The notes: a model not told the origin generated them from the sequence alone. 64,000 bases of DNA from Rhodobacteraceae bacterium F11138 (GCA_016521575.1 JAEKDP010000002.1:221709-285708), one strand, 5' to 3'; shown: positions 1-10,819, counted from the stretch's first letter. Numbers and translations: made by a program.

Positions 1-2
1 TG

Positions 3-182
3 GTGCGCGGCGAACAGGTAAAAATCTCGTCGTTCGGCACGTTCAGCGTACGCGACAAGTCGGCGCGCATTGGCCGCAACCCCAAGACCGGTGAAGAAGT
101 CCCGATTCAACCCCGCCGGGTTCTGACCTTTCGGCCCTCGCACCTGATGAAAGAACGTGTCGTCGCCGGCAACAAGCGCTGA
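3..182 (+). CDS. ihfA: Integration host factor alpha subunit, C-terminal part (5' end outside window)
   Basis: IHF alpha pairs with IHF beta to bend DNA in replication, recombination and transcription. The frame starting at base 3 is open from the window edge to a TGA at 180-182 and gives 59 residues. It contains the HU/IHF DNA-binding arm signature (SSFGTFSVR, then [14 protein letters not shown]) and the conserved R-R-V turn followed by a basic C-terminal helix. The HU-like N-terminal dimerisation half is missing only because the window begins here. The MerR gene starts 15 bases downstream on the same strand, so the two are probably co-transcribed. Confidence 0.9.
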   Translation: MRGEQVKISSFGTFSVRDKSARIGRNPKTGEEVPIQPRRVLTFRPSHLMKERVVAGNKR

Positions 183-197
183 TCCGGAGCTGAATAC

Positions 198-1262
<1,065 letters not shown>

Positions 1263-1322
1263 GTCTTTTGCTGTGATTCCCCCTTGCCCCCGGTCGGAAA
1301 ACCGGTATGAACAGCCCATCGT

Positions 1323-1399
1323 CGGGCTATGGCGCAGCCTGGTAGCGCGTCCGTCTGGGGGACGGAAGGTCGCAGGTTCGAGTCCTGCTAGCCCGACCA
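1323..1399 (+). tRNA. tRNA-Pro (anticodon GGG)
   Basis: A 77-base cloverleaf. The 5' acceptor CGGGCTA pairs with TAGCCCG near the 3' end, followed by discriminator A and an encoded CCA (1397-1399). The anticodon stem TCCGT/ACGGA encloses loop CTGGGGG, giving anticodon GGG, which reads CCC/CCU proline codons. The T arm carries GGTTCGAGTCC. No copy of the 3' end occurs elsewhere in the window, so there is no sign of an island integrated here. Confidence 0.96.
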
Positions 1400-1454
1400 A
1401 ATCAAGGCGACGATACACCACCCTGCCCCGCCCCCGCACAACGGAGGCAGCATC

Positions 1455-2534
1455 ATGACGGGCGTCAGTCCGAACCAGCATATCTCGGCTATGATCGCTT
1501 CGGGTGCGATCGACGCCACCAGCCCGATCGAGGCAGGTCAGGTGCAACCGGCCAGTCTGGATTTGCGTCTGGGCCCTGTGGCGTATCGCGTGCGAGCCTC
1601 GTTTCTGGCCGGGCGCAACCGCACCGTCAGCGAACGGCTGCTGGATTTCCGCATGCACGAGATCGACCTGACCAGCGGGGCGGTGCTGGAAAAAGGCTGT
1701 GTCTATGTGGTTCCGCTGATGGAAAGCCTGGCCCTGCCCGCCGGAACATCCGGGGCCGCCAGTGCCAAATCCTCGATCGGGCGGCTGGATCTGCTGACCC
1801 GTGTGATTACCGATCATGGGGTTGAATTCGACCGGATACCCGACGGCTATGCCGGACCGCTTTATGTTGAAATCTGCCCGCAGAGCTTTTCTGTCATTGC
1901 CCGAACCGGGCAGATGTTGAATCAAATCATCTTTCGCACCGGCAAGACCGTGATCGACGACAACGAATTGCGGCTGATCCACGCCCAAACCCCCATCGTG
2001 TCGGGCCAGCCGGTGATTTCGGACGGTCTGGGATTTTCCGTCGATCTGCGGCCAGAGACCGGCCAACTGGTCGGCTATCGCGCAAAACCGCATACCGGCG
2101 TCATCGATCTGGCCCGGCTGGATCATTATGACCCGGGCGAATTCTGGGAGCCGGTGCATACGCAATCGGACTGGATAATCCTGGATCCCGGCGCGTTCTA
2201 TATTCTGGTCAGCCGCGAAGCCATCGCCATTCCCCCCGCCTGCGCCGCTGAAATGGCCCCCTATCTGGCAATGGTCGGGGAATTCCGCGTGCATTATGCC
2301 GGGTTCTTCGATCCCGGTTTCGGTCATGCCGCAGCCGGCGGTTCGGGGTCTCGCGGGGTGCTTGAAGTGCGCTGCCACGAGGCGCCTTTCGTGCTGGAGC
2401 ACGGCCAGATCGTCGGCAAGCTGATCTATGAACGCATGGCCGAGATTCCGACCCAGCTCTACGGGGCCGGAATCGCATCGAACTATCAGGGCCAGGGCCT
2501 GAAACTGTCAAAACACTTCCGCAATCCGCGCTAG
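1455..2534 (+). CDS. dcd: 2'-deoxycytidine 5'-triphosphate deaminase, long double-domain form
   Basis: Deaminates dCTP to dUTP in pyrimidine deoxynucleotide synthesis. At 359 residues it is nearly twice the usual length (about 190), matching the tandem-domain form of alphaproteobacteria. Visible signatures are VQPASLDLRLG near residue 30, the AKSSIGR phosphate-binding motif and the ITDHGVEFD / GYAGPLYVEI segment corresponding to the family's catalytic HxVE region. The C-terminal half repeats the fold with degraded motifs (YAGFFDPGFG, LEVRCHEAPF). GGAGG at 1443-1447 lies 7 bases before the ATG and fixes the start. The gene follows tRNA-Pro and stands alone. Confidence 0.92.
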   Translation: MTGVSPNQHISAMIASGAIDATSPIEAGQVQPASLDLRLGPVAYRVRASFLAGRNRTVSERLLDFRMHEIDLTSGAVLEKGCVYVVPLMESLALPAGTSGAASAKSSIGRLDLLTRVITDHGVEFDRIPDGYAGPLYVEICPQSFSVIARTGQMLNQIIFRTGKTVIDDNELRLIHAQTPIVSGQPVISDGLGFSVDLRPETGQLVGYRAKPHTGVIDLARLDHYDPGEFWEPVHTQSDWIILDPGAFYILVSREAIAIPPACAAEMAPYLAMVGEFRVHYAGFFDPGFGHAAAGGSGSRGVLEVRCHEAPFVLEHGQIVGKLIYERMAEIPTQLYGAGIASNYQGQGLKLSKHFRNPR

Positions 2535-2575
2535 CTGCCCGGCACAGCGTTTGGCGCATGGGGCGGCCGGGCGAG

Positions 2576-2797
2576 TCAGCCCTTGGCTGATCGTGCGGCT
2601 CGACGCGCTTGACGGATCGCTCTGCGGGCCTGACGTTGTTCGCGCGTCGGCTTGCCGTTGGTGGGTTTCTGGTCCGGCTGTGGCTGCGAATTGCGTCCGG
2701 CCTTTGAGGCAGCATTGATCCCTGCATTCACCCCTTTGTTGATGGCCTTGCGCATCAGGATACGTGTCACCATGCGGATGATCTGATCCATATTCAT
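2576..2797 (-). CDS. Small basic conserved hypothetical protein
   Basis: 73 residues. The start is set by GGAGGT five bases upstream of ATG-AAT-ATG; a longer reading to 2839 has no ribosome site. The N-terminal half (MDQIIRMVTRILMRKAINKGVNAGI) is amphipathic and could lie on a membrane. The C-terminal half is strongly Arg/Lys rich (REQRQARRAIRQARRAAR). Similar short proteins are widespread in Rhodobacteraceae without a known role. It lies about 70 bases downstream of scpB, where tatA is usually found in alphaproteobacteria. Confidence 0.75.
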   Translation of the reverse strand: MNMDQIIRMVTRILMRKAINKGVNAGINAASKAGRNSQPQPDQKPTNGKPTREQRQARRAIRQARRAARSAKG

Positions 2798-2866
2798 CTT
2801 CCACCTCCAATTCGCGGCAAGATCGGTATATACTGCCATCTTGCCGCTTTTACGGCCTTCTTCGGG

Positions 2867-3535
2867 CTATTCCTCGAAGAGTTCCGGTTGTCCGATATCG
2901 ATATCGTCTTCCTCGTCCCCGCCGGTTGGACCCAATTGCAGGGCACCCGGGGGGGGTCGGTTTTCCAGCAGGCCCGCGGCGCGCAATTCCTTGAGCCCGG
3001 GCAGATCGCGCGCATTTTCCAAGCCGAAGTGATCCAGAAACCCGGGTGTCACCACAAAGGTGACCGGCCGTCCCGGTGTCATCTTGCGCCGCCCAAGCCG
3101 CACCCATTCCATTTCCAACAACTGATCCACCGTGCCACGGCTGACCGATACGCCGCGGATCTCCTCGATCTCGGCGCGGGTGACGGGTTGATGATAGGCG
3201 ATGATGGCCAGGGTCTCGATCGCGGCCCTGCTCAGCTTGCGGGTCTCGACGGTTTCCTTTTGCATCAGAAAACCCAAATCGGGCGCAGTTCGGATTGCCC
3301 AGGCATCGCCCACCTTGACCACGCGCACCCCGCGGCCCTCGTATCGTTTTCGCAACCGGATCAGCGCCTCGGCGGCATCGCAGCCATGCGGCATCCGGGC
3401 TTCCAGTTCGCGCACCGTGACCGGCTGGGCACTGGCGAACAGAACAGCCTCGACCATGCGCTCCTGTTCGGCTGTCGGGGGGGCTTCAAACAGGCTGTCG
3501 GCACCGGATTCAGTCTCTTCCGTCACGTTTTCCAT
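2867..3535 (-). CDS. scpB: Segregation and condensation protein B
   Basis: The winged-helix kleisin partner of ScpA in the SMC complex that compacts and separates chromosomes. The 222-residue protein shows the hallmark segment LSRAAIETLAIIAYHQPVTR, then EIRGVS and LLEMEWVRLGRRK typical of ScpB. The acidic tail ends in ELFEE. The ATG at 3535 is preferred over an upstream TTG at 3562. The gene overlaps the 3' end of scpA by 26 bases, implying translational coupling. Confidence 0.94.
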   Translation of the reverse strand: MENVTEETESGADSLFEAPPTAEQERMVEAVLFASAQPVTVRELEARMPHGCDAAEALIRLRKRYEGRGVRVVKVGDAWAIRTAPDLGFLMQKETVETRKLSRAAIETLAIIAYHQPVTRAEIEEIRGVSVSRGTVDQLLEMEWVRLGRRKMTPGRPVTFVVTPGFLDHFGLENARDLPGLKELRAAGLLENRPPPGALQLGPTGGDEEDDIDIGQPELFEE

Positions 3536-4313
3536 CTCTCTTGCGCAGGTGGATCGGGGCAAATGTCCCGGTTTGCCGGATCTCCATATGCCCCTCTTTC
3601 ACCAACTCCAGCGAGGCCGCGAACGTCGCCGCCGTGGCCGAGCGCCGCCGCGCCGGGTCCGCGTCCCACCCTTCGGGCACATAGCTGGTCAAATCGGTCC
3701 AGGCCCCGGCAAATCCGATCAGCGGGCGCATCCGCTCCAGCGCCTGTTCCATGGTGAATATCGCATCCCGGTCCATCACGAACGGGCGGAAATCGTCTCG
3801 GGTGCGGATCCGGGCATAGCCCTGCATCAGATCCAGCAGAGTCGCCGAATAGGTCACGCGGCGGATCCGGGCGATATCCTCGGATTGTCCACGGGCGAAG
3901 AAATCCCGCCCCAGCCGGTCCCGCGCCATCAGGCGGGCGGCAGCGTCCCGCATGGCCTGCAGGCGTTCCAGCTGAAACGCCAGATGCGCGGCAAGTTCCT
4001 CGCCCGTCGGGCCGTCTTCGGTGGGGTCGGGCGGCAGCAGCAACCGCGATTTCAGGAACGCCAGCCACGCCGCCATCACAAGATAGTCGGCTGCCAACTC
4101 GATGCGCAGCACTTTCGCCTTTTCGACAAAGCTGAGGTATTGCCGGGCCAGTTCCAGAACCGAGATCTTGCGCAGGTCAACTTTCTGGGTGCGCGACAGG
4201 GTCAGCAACACGTCCAACGGGCCTTCGAAACCGTCCACATCGACAATCAGCGCCTCGGCGGCCAGACGTTCGGCCACCGACATGCTGTCTTCCTGAAAGA
4301 GGTTGTCAGCCAT
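3510..4313 (-). CDS. scpA: Segregation and condensation protein A (kleisin)
   Basis: The kleisin that bridges SMC heads in the bacterial condensin. The N-terminal GFEGPLDVLLTLSRTQKVDL and the following LAADYLVMAAWLAFLKSRLLLP are diagnostic. The protein has 267 residues, normal for the family. It overlaps nagZ upstream by 8 bases and scpB downstream by 26, so nagZ-scpA-scpB form one tight unit transcribed leftward. Confidence 0.95.
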   Translation of the reverse strand: MADNLFQEDSMSVAERLAAEALIVDVDGFEGPLDVLLTLSRTQKVDLRKISVLELARQYLSFVEKAKVLRIELAADYLVMAAWLAFLKSRLLLPPDPTEDGPTGEELAAHLAFQLERLQAMRDAAARLMARDRLGRDFFARGQSEDIARIRRVTYSATLLDLMQGYARIRTRDDFRPFVMDRDAIFTMEQALERMRPLIGFAGAWTDLTSYVPEGWDADPARRRSATAATFAASLELVKEGHMEIRQTGTFAPIHLRKRDGKRDGRD

Positions 4314-5310
4314 ATACCGTCCCGCCCATCAGGCGGGAAAGGTCGGCTTCACAGGCGGAAATGTCAAGATCATCAGGGGTCCGGCGTGCTGCCAGCGCGG
4401 CAACAGCCCGCGCCTGGGCCGTGTCACCCATCCGCCCCGCCGCGTCGGCAACCTGCCGGCGTTCGTCCAGGGTGCCGTTGCAATGCAGGATCACATCGCA
4501 CCCGGCCCTCAGCGCGGCGCGCGACAGGTCCGGCAGCGTCCCGCTCAGGGCTTTCATCGAAATGTCATCCGTCATGATCAGACCGCCAAATCCGATCTGT
4601 TCGCGGATCAACCGCATCATCGGGGCCGAGATCGTCGCCGGTTCCGGGTCGATCGCATCATACACCAGATGCGCCGTCATCCCCATCGGCAGATCATTCA
4701 GCACCCGGAACGGGGCGAAATCGCTGGCGTTCAACTGTTCTGCGTCTGCGGTCACATGCGGCAGGTCGAAATGACTGTCCGCCGTGGCCCGCCCGTGACC
4801 CGGCACATGTTTCAGGACTGGAAGAACGCCCCCATCCAGCAGCCCCTGCGCCACGGCCCGGCCCAAAAGGGCGACCTGCTGCGGATCCGATCCATAGCAT
4901 CTGTTTTTCAGGAACGCGTGGGTCTGCGAATGCACCAGATCCACCATCGGCGCGCAGTTGCTGTCAATTCCAAGCGCGCGCAGTTCATGTGCGATCAGGC
5001 GATAGCGCAAATACATCGCCCGTTCGGCCCGGTCCCCGGTTCGCGTGACATGTTCAAGTGGCGGCAACCAGGACCTGCCCAACGTCGGCCGCAGACGTTG
5101 AACCCGCCCGCCTTCCTGATCGATGGTAATCGGGGCCTCGCGCCCGACGGCGTCGCGCATGTCACCGCACAGGGCGCGGATCTGATCCGGCCTGTCCAGA
5201 TTGCGGGCAAACAGGATGAACCCGAAGGGGTCGGCCTCGTGAAAGAAAGCCGCTTCATCCCTGCTCAGCCGCAGTCCTTCGGCATCCAGTATTGTAGCCC
5301 CGAAGTTCAA
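4306..5310 (-). CDS. nagZ: Beta-N-acetylhexosaminidase (glycoside hydrolase family 3)
   Basis: Removes N-acetylglucosamine from anhydro-muropeptides in cytoplasmic peptidoglycan recycling. The 334-residue protein has FGFILFARN, the TIDQEGGRVQRL substrate site, VLKHVPGHGRATADSH (the loop carrying the catalytic His and Asp in this family) and IMTDDISMKAL with the aspartate nucleophile. I chose TTG at 5310, which overlaps the stop of the SPOR gene by two bases; the reading upstream of it has no family similarity. It sits in the conserved order SPOR-nagZ-scpA-scpB. Confidence 0.92.
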   Translation of the reverse strand: MNFGATILDAEGLRLSRDEAAFFHEADPFGFILFARNLDRPDQIRALCGDMRDAVGREAPITIDQEGGRVQRLRPTLGRSWLPPLEHVTRTGDRAERAMYLRYRLIAHELRALGIDSNCAPMVDLVHSQTHAFLKNRCYGSDPQQVALLGRAVAQGLLDGGVLPVLKHVPGHGRATADSHFDLPHVTADAEQLNASDFAPFRVLNDLPMGMTAHLVYDAIDPEPATISAPMMRLIREQIGFGGLIMTDDISMKALSGTLPDLSRAALRAGCDVILHCNGTLDERRQVADAAGRMGDTAQARAVAALAARRTPDDLDISACEADLSRLMGGTVYG

Positions 5311-6326
5311 CGGGTGGTCACCGGGATGCAGTCGGCTTTTTCCGCCACCAGAACCGAACAGAACCGCCGCGCGTCGCTCAGGTCTTCGAAACCAAGAGCG
5401 CGCAGACGATAGAACGTGCGCCCGCCGCTGCTGGCTTTCTGAATCACCCGGGATTTGTCCTGCAAATAATCGCCGAACCGGCCCGACAAACGGACCCATT
5501 CCTGACGCGCGACTTCGGCGCTTTCATATGCTCCCAGTTGTGCCAGGCGGGTCCCCGAAGGCAGGCTGTCGGCGTCCACCTCCGGGGTGGTGCGGGCAAC
5601 CCGCGGCGCCGATGCCGGCTGGAGCGCACGGGCGGGGCGGGTTTTCGGGCGCAGCGACCGGGCAGGCCCCGGCCCTGTAACCACCGCAGGGGCAACAACG
5701 GCAGCGTCGCCATCCCTGGCGTTTGGCACCTTTCCCGACCCCAGCGGCGCAGGCTGAACGATCCGGGCGGACGCCTGAATGACCTTGGCTTCACCCTGCG
5801 CGTGATCTGGCATGACCTCTGCGATCAGCTGATCGACCATGGATTGAACCGAACCGGACTTGATGCCGTCCACGGTTTTGCTTTCTTCGTCTCGCGCGGC
5901 CACGGGGCTGTGCTGTGGCGTCTGGCTGCGTGTTGCACCGGAACCATCCGCAACCGGCTTGGCCGCCAGCCTTGGCTGGTCATCCGCCGTCAGTTCCACC
6001 GGGCGCGGTGCCAGCGTCAAACGGTCTGCCGGGGCTTCCGCAAGCCCCTGCGCGGCAACGGCGTTCACCGCCAATCCCTGATGATCCGCCTCGCGCCCAC
6101 CGGGGTCTTCGGGCTGCACCCGCATCGGCCCCTGCAACGCGCGCACCACCGGCACGCCGCTGACATCCCGCATCACCAGATTATACCCCCACACACCAAT
6201 GCCAGCGATCAGCGCCAGCGACGCCAGCCCGCCCACGACGTTCAGCGCCGTGCCCAGCGAAGCCCCCTGTTCCGGTGCGTAAATATCCTGTGTGTCCACG
6301 TCCAGCGTGGAGTCTGCATCTGCCAT
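5307..6326 (-). CDS. SPOR-domain inner-membrane protein
   Basis: A 339-residue bitopic protein. A short cytoplasmic N-terminus leads into one membrane span at about residues 25-48 (ALNVVGGLASLALIAGIGVW), then a long Pro/Ala-rich periplasmic linker. The C-terminal SPOR domain of about 75 residues contains RLAQLGAYESAEVARQEW and YRLRALGFEDLSDARRFC. SPOR domains bind septal peptidoglycan stripped of stem peptides, so a role at the division site is likely. The ATG at 6326 follows GAGGCGG; the TTG at 6353 is less likely. Confidence 0.87.
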   Translation of the reverse strand: MADADSTLDVDTQDIYAPEQGASLGTALNVVGGLASLALIAGIGVWGYNLVMRDVSGVPVVRALQGPMRVQPEDPGGREADHQGLAVNAVAAQGLAEAPADRLTLAPRPVELTADDQPRLAAKPVADGSGATRSQTPQHSPVAARDEESKTVDGIKSGSVQSMVDQLIAEVMPDHAQGEAKVIQASARIVQPAPLGSGKVPNARDGDAAVVAPAVVTGPGPARSLRPKTRPARALQPASAPRVARTTPEVDADSLPSGTRLAQLGAYESAEVARQEWVRLSGRFGDYLQDKSRVIQKASSGGRTFYRLRALGFEDLSDARRFCSVLVAEKADCIPVTTR

Positions 6327-6407
6327 GTCCGCCTCACTGCCCTTGCGCGCCAAATATGCGCGTCGGGTTCTCTTGACTGCCTCGGACCGGCGGTTCGGGC
6401 GATTTTG

Positions 6408-8153
6408 TTACCGCATCTCCTGCGCCGGTGTGACCCCGAGAATACCAAGACCTGCGGAAATAACAACGGAAACGGCCCGGGCCAGCGCCATTTTTGCGTG
6501 ACTCGCCGCGACATCGTCTTCCTGAATGAATCTCAGAGCGGGGACATCATTGCCCCGGTTCCACAGAGCATGAAAATCACCGGCAAGTTCATACAGGTAA
6601 AAGGCAACGCGATGCGGCTCGTTGCTGCGCGCGGCGGTCTCGACCAGACGGGGCCACTCTGCCAGTTTTCGGGCGACTGACAATTCCGCCGCGTGGTCCA
6701 ACAGCCCCAGATCCGCGCCCGCCAGCGTCGCGTCATCCGTCGCCAGTCCGGCTTCGTCGGCGCGGCGCAGCACGCTCATGACGCGGGCATGGGCGTATTG
6801 CACATAGAACACGGGGTTTTCCCGGCTCTGTTCCAGCACCTTGTCGAAATCGAAATCCAACGACGCATCGTTCTTGCGCGTCAGCATGACAAAACGGGTC
6901 ACATCCGGCCCGACCTGGTCGACCACGTCGCGCAGCGTCACAAAATTGCCAGCCCGCTTGGACATCTTGAACGGTTCGCCATTTTTGAACAGACGCACCA
7001 GCTGTGTCAGCTTGATATCCAGCGGCACCCGGCCTTCGGACAAGGCCGAAACAGCCGCTTTCATACGCTTGACATAGCCACCATGATCCGCGCCAAACAC
7101 ATCAATAATCGCGTCGAACCCCCTGGAAACCTTATCATAATGATAGGCGATGTCCGGTGCGAAATAGGTCCACCCGCCATCGGACTTCATGATCGGACGA
7201 TCCACGTCATCGCCATGGGCCGTGCTGCGGAACAGCGTCTGTTCGCGGGGTTCCCAATCTTCGGGTGTCTTGCCCTTGGGCGGCTCCAGCACACCGCGAT
7301 AAATCAGATCCTTGGCGCGCAGATCGTCGATCGCGGCCTCGATCCGACCGGTGCCGTAGAGCGATTTTTCACTGAAGAACACGTCCATCTTCACGCCAAG
7401 CGCGGCCAGGTCGGCGCGGATCAGATCCATCATGGCGTCGGTCGAATAATTGCGCAATTCTTCCAGCCAGACGCTTTCGGGCTGATCGACCCAGGCATCG
7501 CCGCGCTCGCGCGCGACGGCCTCGCCCAGCGGTATCAAATAGTCGCCGGGGTATGTTCCATCCTCGAACGCCACCTCGCGACCCAGTGCTTCGAGATATC
7601 TCAGGTACACGGAACGGGCCAGCACATCGACCTGCGCGCCGCCATCATTGATGTAATATTCGCGCGTCACTTCATGACCGGAAAAGTCCAGCAGGCTGGC
7701 CAGGGCATCACCGAACACCGCGCCCCGCGTGTGGCCCACATGCAACGGTCCGGTGGGGTTGGCGCTGACATATTCGACGTTGACCTTGCGCCCCTGCCCC
7801 ATCCCGGAGCGCCCGAAATCGGTGCCGGACTGCAACACCTGCCCGATCACGCCCTGCCAGACGCCCGGCGCCAGCCGCAAGTTCAGAAAACCGGGTCCGG
7901 CAACCTCGGCGCTGATCAGACGCGGATCCTGCGCCAGCCGCCCCGCCAGGGTCTGGGCAATATCGCGCGGTTTCATCCCCGCAGGTTTTGCCAGCACCAT
8001 CGCAGCATTGGTCGCCATATCCCCATGGGCCGGATCGCGCGGCGGCTCGACCGTGACATTGGCAAAATTCAGCCCCTCGCGCAGCTCTCCCTGGGCCGCC
8101 ATCGTCTCAAGGCTTTCCAGCACGAGCGTGCGAATATCGGCAAACAGATTCAT
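6408..8153 (-). CDS. argS: Arginyl-tRNA synthetase
   Basis: Class I aminoacyl-tRNA synthetase charging tRNA-Arg. The 581-residue protein has the ArgS N-terminal domain, then [20 protein letters not shown] with an HVGH version of the HIGH motif, [12 protein letters not shown], and [14 protein letters not shown] carrying KMSK. The C-terminal DALR anticodon domain includes [10 protein letters not shown] and ends just after a typical late helix. The ATG at 8153 gives the usual N-terminus ([11 protein letters not shown]). Order dgt-argS-SPOR-nagZ on the minus strand is conserved in the group. Confidence 0.97.
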   Translation of the reverse strand: MNLFADIRTLVLESLETMAAQGELREGLNFANVTVEPPRDPAHGDMATNAAMVLAKPAGMKPRDIAQTLAGRLAQDPRLISAEVAGPGFLNLRLAPGVWQGVIGQVLQSGTDFGRSGMGQGRKVNVEYVSANPTGPLHVGHTRGAVFGDALASLLDFSGHEVTREYYINDGGAQVDVLARSVYLRYLEALGREVAFEDGTYPGDYLIPLGEAVARERGDAWVDQPESVWLEELRNYSTDAMMDLIRADLAALGVKMDVFFSEKSLYGTGRIEAAIDDLRAKDLIYRGVLEPPKGKTPEDWEPREQTLFRSTAHGDDVDRPIMKSDGGWTYFAPDIAYHYDKVSRGFDAIIDVFGADHGGYVKRMKAAVSALSEGRVPLDIKLTQLVRLFKNGEPFKMSKRAGNFVTLRDVVDQVGPDVTRFVMLTRKNDASLDFDFDKVLEQSRENPVFYVQYAHARVMSVLRRADEAGLATDDATLAGADLGLLDHAAELSVARKLAEWPRLVETAARSNEPHRVAFYLYELAGDFHALWNRGNDVPALRFIQEDDVAASHAKMALARAVSVVISAGLGILGVTPAQEMR

Positions 8154-8233
8154 CTTGGCATCCTTCAGGCTTTGGCGCGGTGTATCATGCGCGCGGGCGC
8201 GGTCAACTGATCGCATCCATCAATCAGACCGGG

Positions 8234-9403
8234 TCAGACGAAGTCAGCCGAACTTTTCGAGGGCAGATGTCCGATCAACCGGCCATGTTCCTGCAAGGCA
8301 AACCTGTCGGTCATGCCCGCGATATAGTCGGAAACGATCCGCGCCAGCCCGGTTTCGTCCGCCACGTCCTCGACATCCTTGCGCCATTGCCTGGGCAATT
8401 GATCGGGGTGGTTCATGAAATAGGGGAACAGGTCCTGAACCACCCGAGTGACTTCGCCGCGCATCTCGACAACACTTGGGGCGCGGTACATGCGTTCAAA
8501 CAGAAAACCCCGGATGATCTTGAGATCGGCAAACACCGGGCGCGAGAACTGCACCATCGGGCGATCCGCCATCCGGATATCACCGACCGTTTGCGGGTTC
8601 AGCGCCGCCAGATTGGCCCGCGCCACCCCGATGACATCCTCGACCAGAACACCAAAGAAGCGGCGCAGCGCCTCATGTCGGCGGCGGTAATAATTCAGGT
8701 CGGGATAAATCCGGTCCACGTCGGCAAAATTGTCGCGCAGAATCGGCAATTCGGCCAGTTCGTCGGTGGAAAACAGCTCGGCGCGCAGCCCATCGTGCAG
8801 GTCATGGTGGTTATAGGCCACGTCGTCGGCAATCGCGGCCACTTGCGCTTCGGCGCTGGCGTAGGTGTGCAGCTCCAGATCATTGCGCGCATTGTATGCC
8901 GCCAGCGCCCAGGGGATCGGGTCCGGCACCGGGCCGTTGTGTTTGGCAATGCCTTCCAGCGTTTCCCAGGTCAGGTTCAGACCGTCGAAATCGGCGTAGT
9001 GCCGCTCCAGATCGGTGACGATACGGATCGCCTGTGCGTTGTGATCGAACCCGCCATGGGGTTGCATCAACTCATGCAGCGCGTCCTCTCCGGTGTGGCC
9101 GAAAGGCGTATGCCCCAGATCATGTGCCAGAGCCACCGCTTCGGTCAGTTCCTGGTTCAGCCCCAGCGTTCCGGAAATGGTGCGCGCAACCTGGGCCACC
9201 TCGATCGAGTGGGTCAGCCTCGTGCGGTAATAGTCGCCTTCATGTTCGACGAACACCTGCGTCTTGTGCTTCAGCCGCCGAAAGGCGCTGGCATGGATTA
9301 TCCGATCCCGGTCACGCTGAAAGCACGACCGAAAGCTGCTTTCCTCTTCCTGCATCAGCCGTCCCTTGCTGAGCGCCGGATCCGAGGCAAAGGGAGCACG
9401 CAT
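8234..9403 (-). CDS. dgt: Deoxyguanosinetriphosphate triphosphohydrolase-like protein
   Basis: An HD-domain dNTPase that splits dNTPs into deoxynucleoside and triphosphate, trimming dNTP pools. The metal ligands are visible as RLTHSIEVAQVAR and ALAHDLGHTPFGHTGED, followed by ADDVAYNHHDLHDGLRA. 389 residues fits the dGTPase-like subfamily. The start at 9403 is preceded by AGGAC. The gene is divergent from the Fe-S carrier, with about 80 bases between their starts holding both promoters. Confidence 0.93.
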   Translation of the reverse strand: MRAPFASDPALSKGRLMQEEESSFRSCFQRDRDRIIHASAFRRLKHKTQVFVEHEGDYYRTRLTHSIEVAQVARTISGTLGLNQELTEAVALAHDLGHTPFGHTGEDALHELMQPHGGFDHNAQAIRIVTDLERHYADFDGLNLTWETLEGIAKHNGPVPDPIPWALAAYNARNDLELHTYASAEAQVAAIADDVAYNHHDLHDGLRAELFSTDELAELPILRDNFADVDRIYPDLNYYRRRHEALRRFFGVLVEDVIGVARANLAALNPQTVGDIRMADRPMVQFSRPVFADLKIIRGFLFERMYRAPSVVEMRGEVTRVVQDLFPYFMNHPDQLPRQWRKDVEDVADETGLARIVSDYIAGMTDRFALQEHGRLIGHLPSKSSADFV

Positions 9404-9485
9404 GTCCTGTTGTCCTTGTCGCCTGTCGTTGGGGTTTCTATATGTGAGGATGACGCATATGAAAACCGCTCCGGAGTGCCCGAAG

Positions 9486-9809
9486 ATGCAACTGCCCCCC
9501 AAAGTCACCGACCGCGCCTTTGCCCGGCTGGCTGAAATCGGTGCCGCCGATCAGGGCCAGGCCCTGCGCGTCGCCGTAGAAGGCGGCGGATGTTCCGGCT
9601 TTCAGTATGAAATCGCCCTGGATCGGCCGTCCGACGATGATCTGGTGCTGGAGGGCCAGGGGCAGAAGGTGGTTGTCGACACCGTGTCGCTGCCGTTTCT
9701 GGAAAACGCCGTGATAGATTTCACCGACGAACTGATCGGCGCGCGATTCGTGATCGAAAACCCGAACGCCAGTTCATCCTGCGGCTGTGGAACGTCCTTC
9801 TCCATGTGA
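9486..9809 (+). CDS. A-type iron-sulfur cluster carrier (HesB/IscA/ErpA family)
   Basis: Delivers Fe-S clusters to apoproteins. The 107-residue product has VAVEGGGCSGFQYEI with the first conserved cysteine and the C-terminal SSCGCGTSF pair, the three-cysteine pattern of A-type carriers. I chose ATG 9486 because family similarity begins at QLPPKVTDRAF; ATG 9459 with GAGGA eight bases upstream would add nine residues and is a real alternative. Which A-type subgroup (ErpA, IscA or SufA) it is cannot be settled from sequence alone. Confidence 0.9.
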   Translation: MQLPPKVTDRAFARLAEIGAADQGQALRVAVEGGGCSGFQYEIALDRPSDDDLVLEGQGQKVVVDTVSLPFLENAVIDFTDELIGARFVIENPNASSSCGCGTSFSM

Positions 9810-9820
9810 CACTGCGGGCA

Positions 9821-9836
9821 GGCCCGGATCCGGGCC
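9821..9836. terminator. Palindromic hairpin after the Fe-S carrier gene
   Basis: GGCCCGGATCCGGGCC is a perfect 16-base palindrome 12 bases past the stop codon. It can form a 6-bp stem with a GATC loop. There is no T-run, so termination would be weak or Rho-aided. Confidence 0.4.
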
Positions 9837-9967
9837 ACAGGTCGGGTTTCCGGTCCGGATGGCCCCGCGAGTCACGGCTCACGCTCGCGCCGCAGTCCCG
9901 CCAGCGTCTTGCCCTGCGTCCCTGCATCGGCGATAGATCGAAACCGATATGTCAGCAGGGGCTCACC

Positions 9968-10747
9968 ATGAAAATCGCCACATTCAACATCAACGGCATC
10001 AAGGCCCGCGCCCTGGCGCTGCCGGCTTGGCTGGATGACGCCCGGCCTGACGTCGTGCTGCTGCAGGAAATCAAGTCGATCGACGAAAACTTCCCGCGTG
10101 AGCTGTTCGAGGACCGTGGCTATGCGGTGGAAACCCACGGCCAGAAATCATTCAACGGGGTTGCCATCCTGTCGAAACTGCCGCTCGAAGACGTCACAAG
10201 AGGCCTGCCCGGCGATGACGACGACGAACAGGCACGCTGGATCGAAGCCACCGTTATCGGCAAACAGGCCCTGCGCCTGTGCGGGTTGTACCTGCCGAAC
10301 GGCAACCCGGCACCGGGTCCGAAATACGACTACAAACTGGCCTGGATGGAACGTCTGCACGCCCGCGCCGCCGATCTTCTGGCGCAGGAGCAACCGGCGC
10401 TGATGGCTGGGGACTACAACATCATCCCCCAGCCTGAGGATGCCAAACGTCCCGATGCCTGGCGCGAAGACGCATTGTTCCGACCGCAAAGCCGGGCAGC
10501 ATGGCGGCGCATCGTAAATCTTGGTTTCACCGAAGCTTTCCGCGCCCGCACCCAGGGGTCGGGACACTATTCGTTCTGGGACTATCAGGCCGGGGCTTGG
10601 AACAAGGACGACGGCATCCGCATCGATCATTTCCTGCTGACACCGCAGGCCGCCGATCTGCTGCGGGATTGCCAGATCGACAAACAGGTGCGCGGCCACG
10701 AAAAGCCGTCGGATCATGTACCGGTCTGGGTCAACCTCGATCTCTGA
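9968..10747 (+). CDS. xth: Exodeoxyribonuclease III
   Basis: An AP endonuclease and 3'-5' exonuclease of base-excision repair. The 259-residue protein starts MKIATFNINGIKAR and shows the EEP-fold catalytic residues in LLQEIKS (metal Glu), GLYLPNG, MAGDYNIIP (Asp/Asn) and the terminal RIDHFLLTP plus SDHVPVW (catalytic Asp-His). GGGG lies a few bases before the ATG at 9968. Its length and all active-site motifs are intact. It points toward the flavin monooxygenase on the opposite strand. Confidence 0.94.
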   Translation: MKIATFNINGIKARALALPAWLDDARPDVVLLQEIKSIDENFPRELFEDRGYAVETHGQKSFNGVAILSKLPLEDVTRGLPGDDDDEQARWIEATVIGKQALRLCGLYLPNGNPAPGPKYDYKLAWMERLHARAADLLAQEQPALMAGDYNIIPQPEDAKRPDAWREDALFRPQSRAAWRRIVNLGFTEAFRARTQGSGHYSFWDYQAGAWNKDDGIRIDHFLLTPQAADLLRDCQIDKQVRGHEKPSDHVPVWVNLDL

Positions 10748-10819
10748 ACCATCGTCGCCGCATGCCACCCGACGGGGAATGTAATGCGCGCGCAGCGCGC
10801 TCCGTTTGGCAAATCCGCC

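Noticed and set aside
1323..1399. Possible genomic island integrated at tRNA-Pro
   Set aside because: I found no second copy of the tRNA 3' end, no integrase and no change of gene character downstream.
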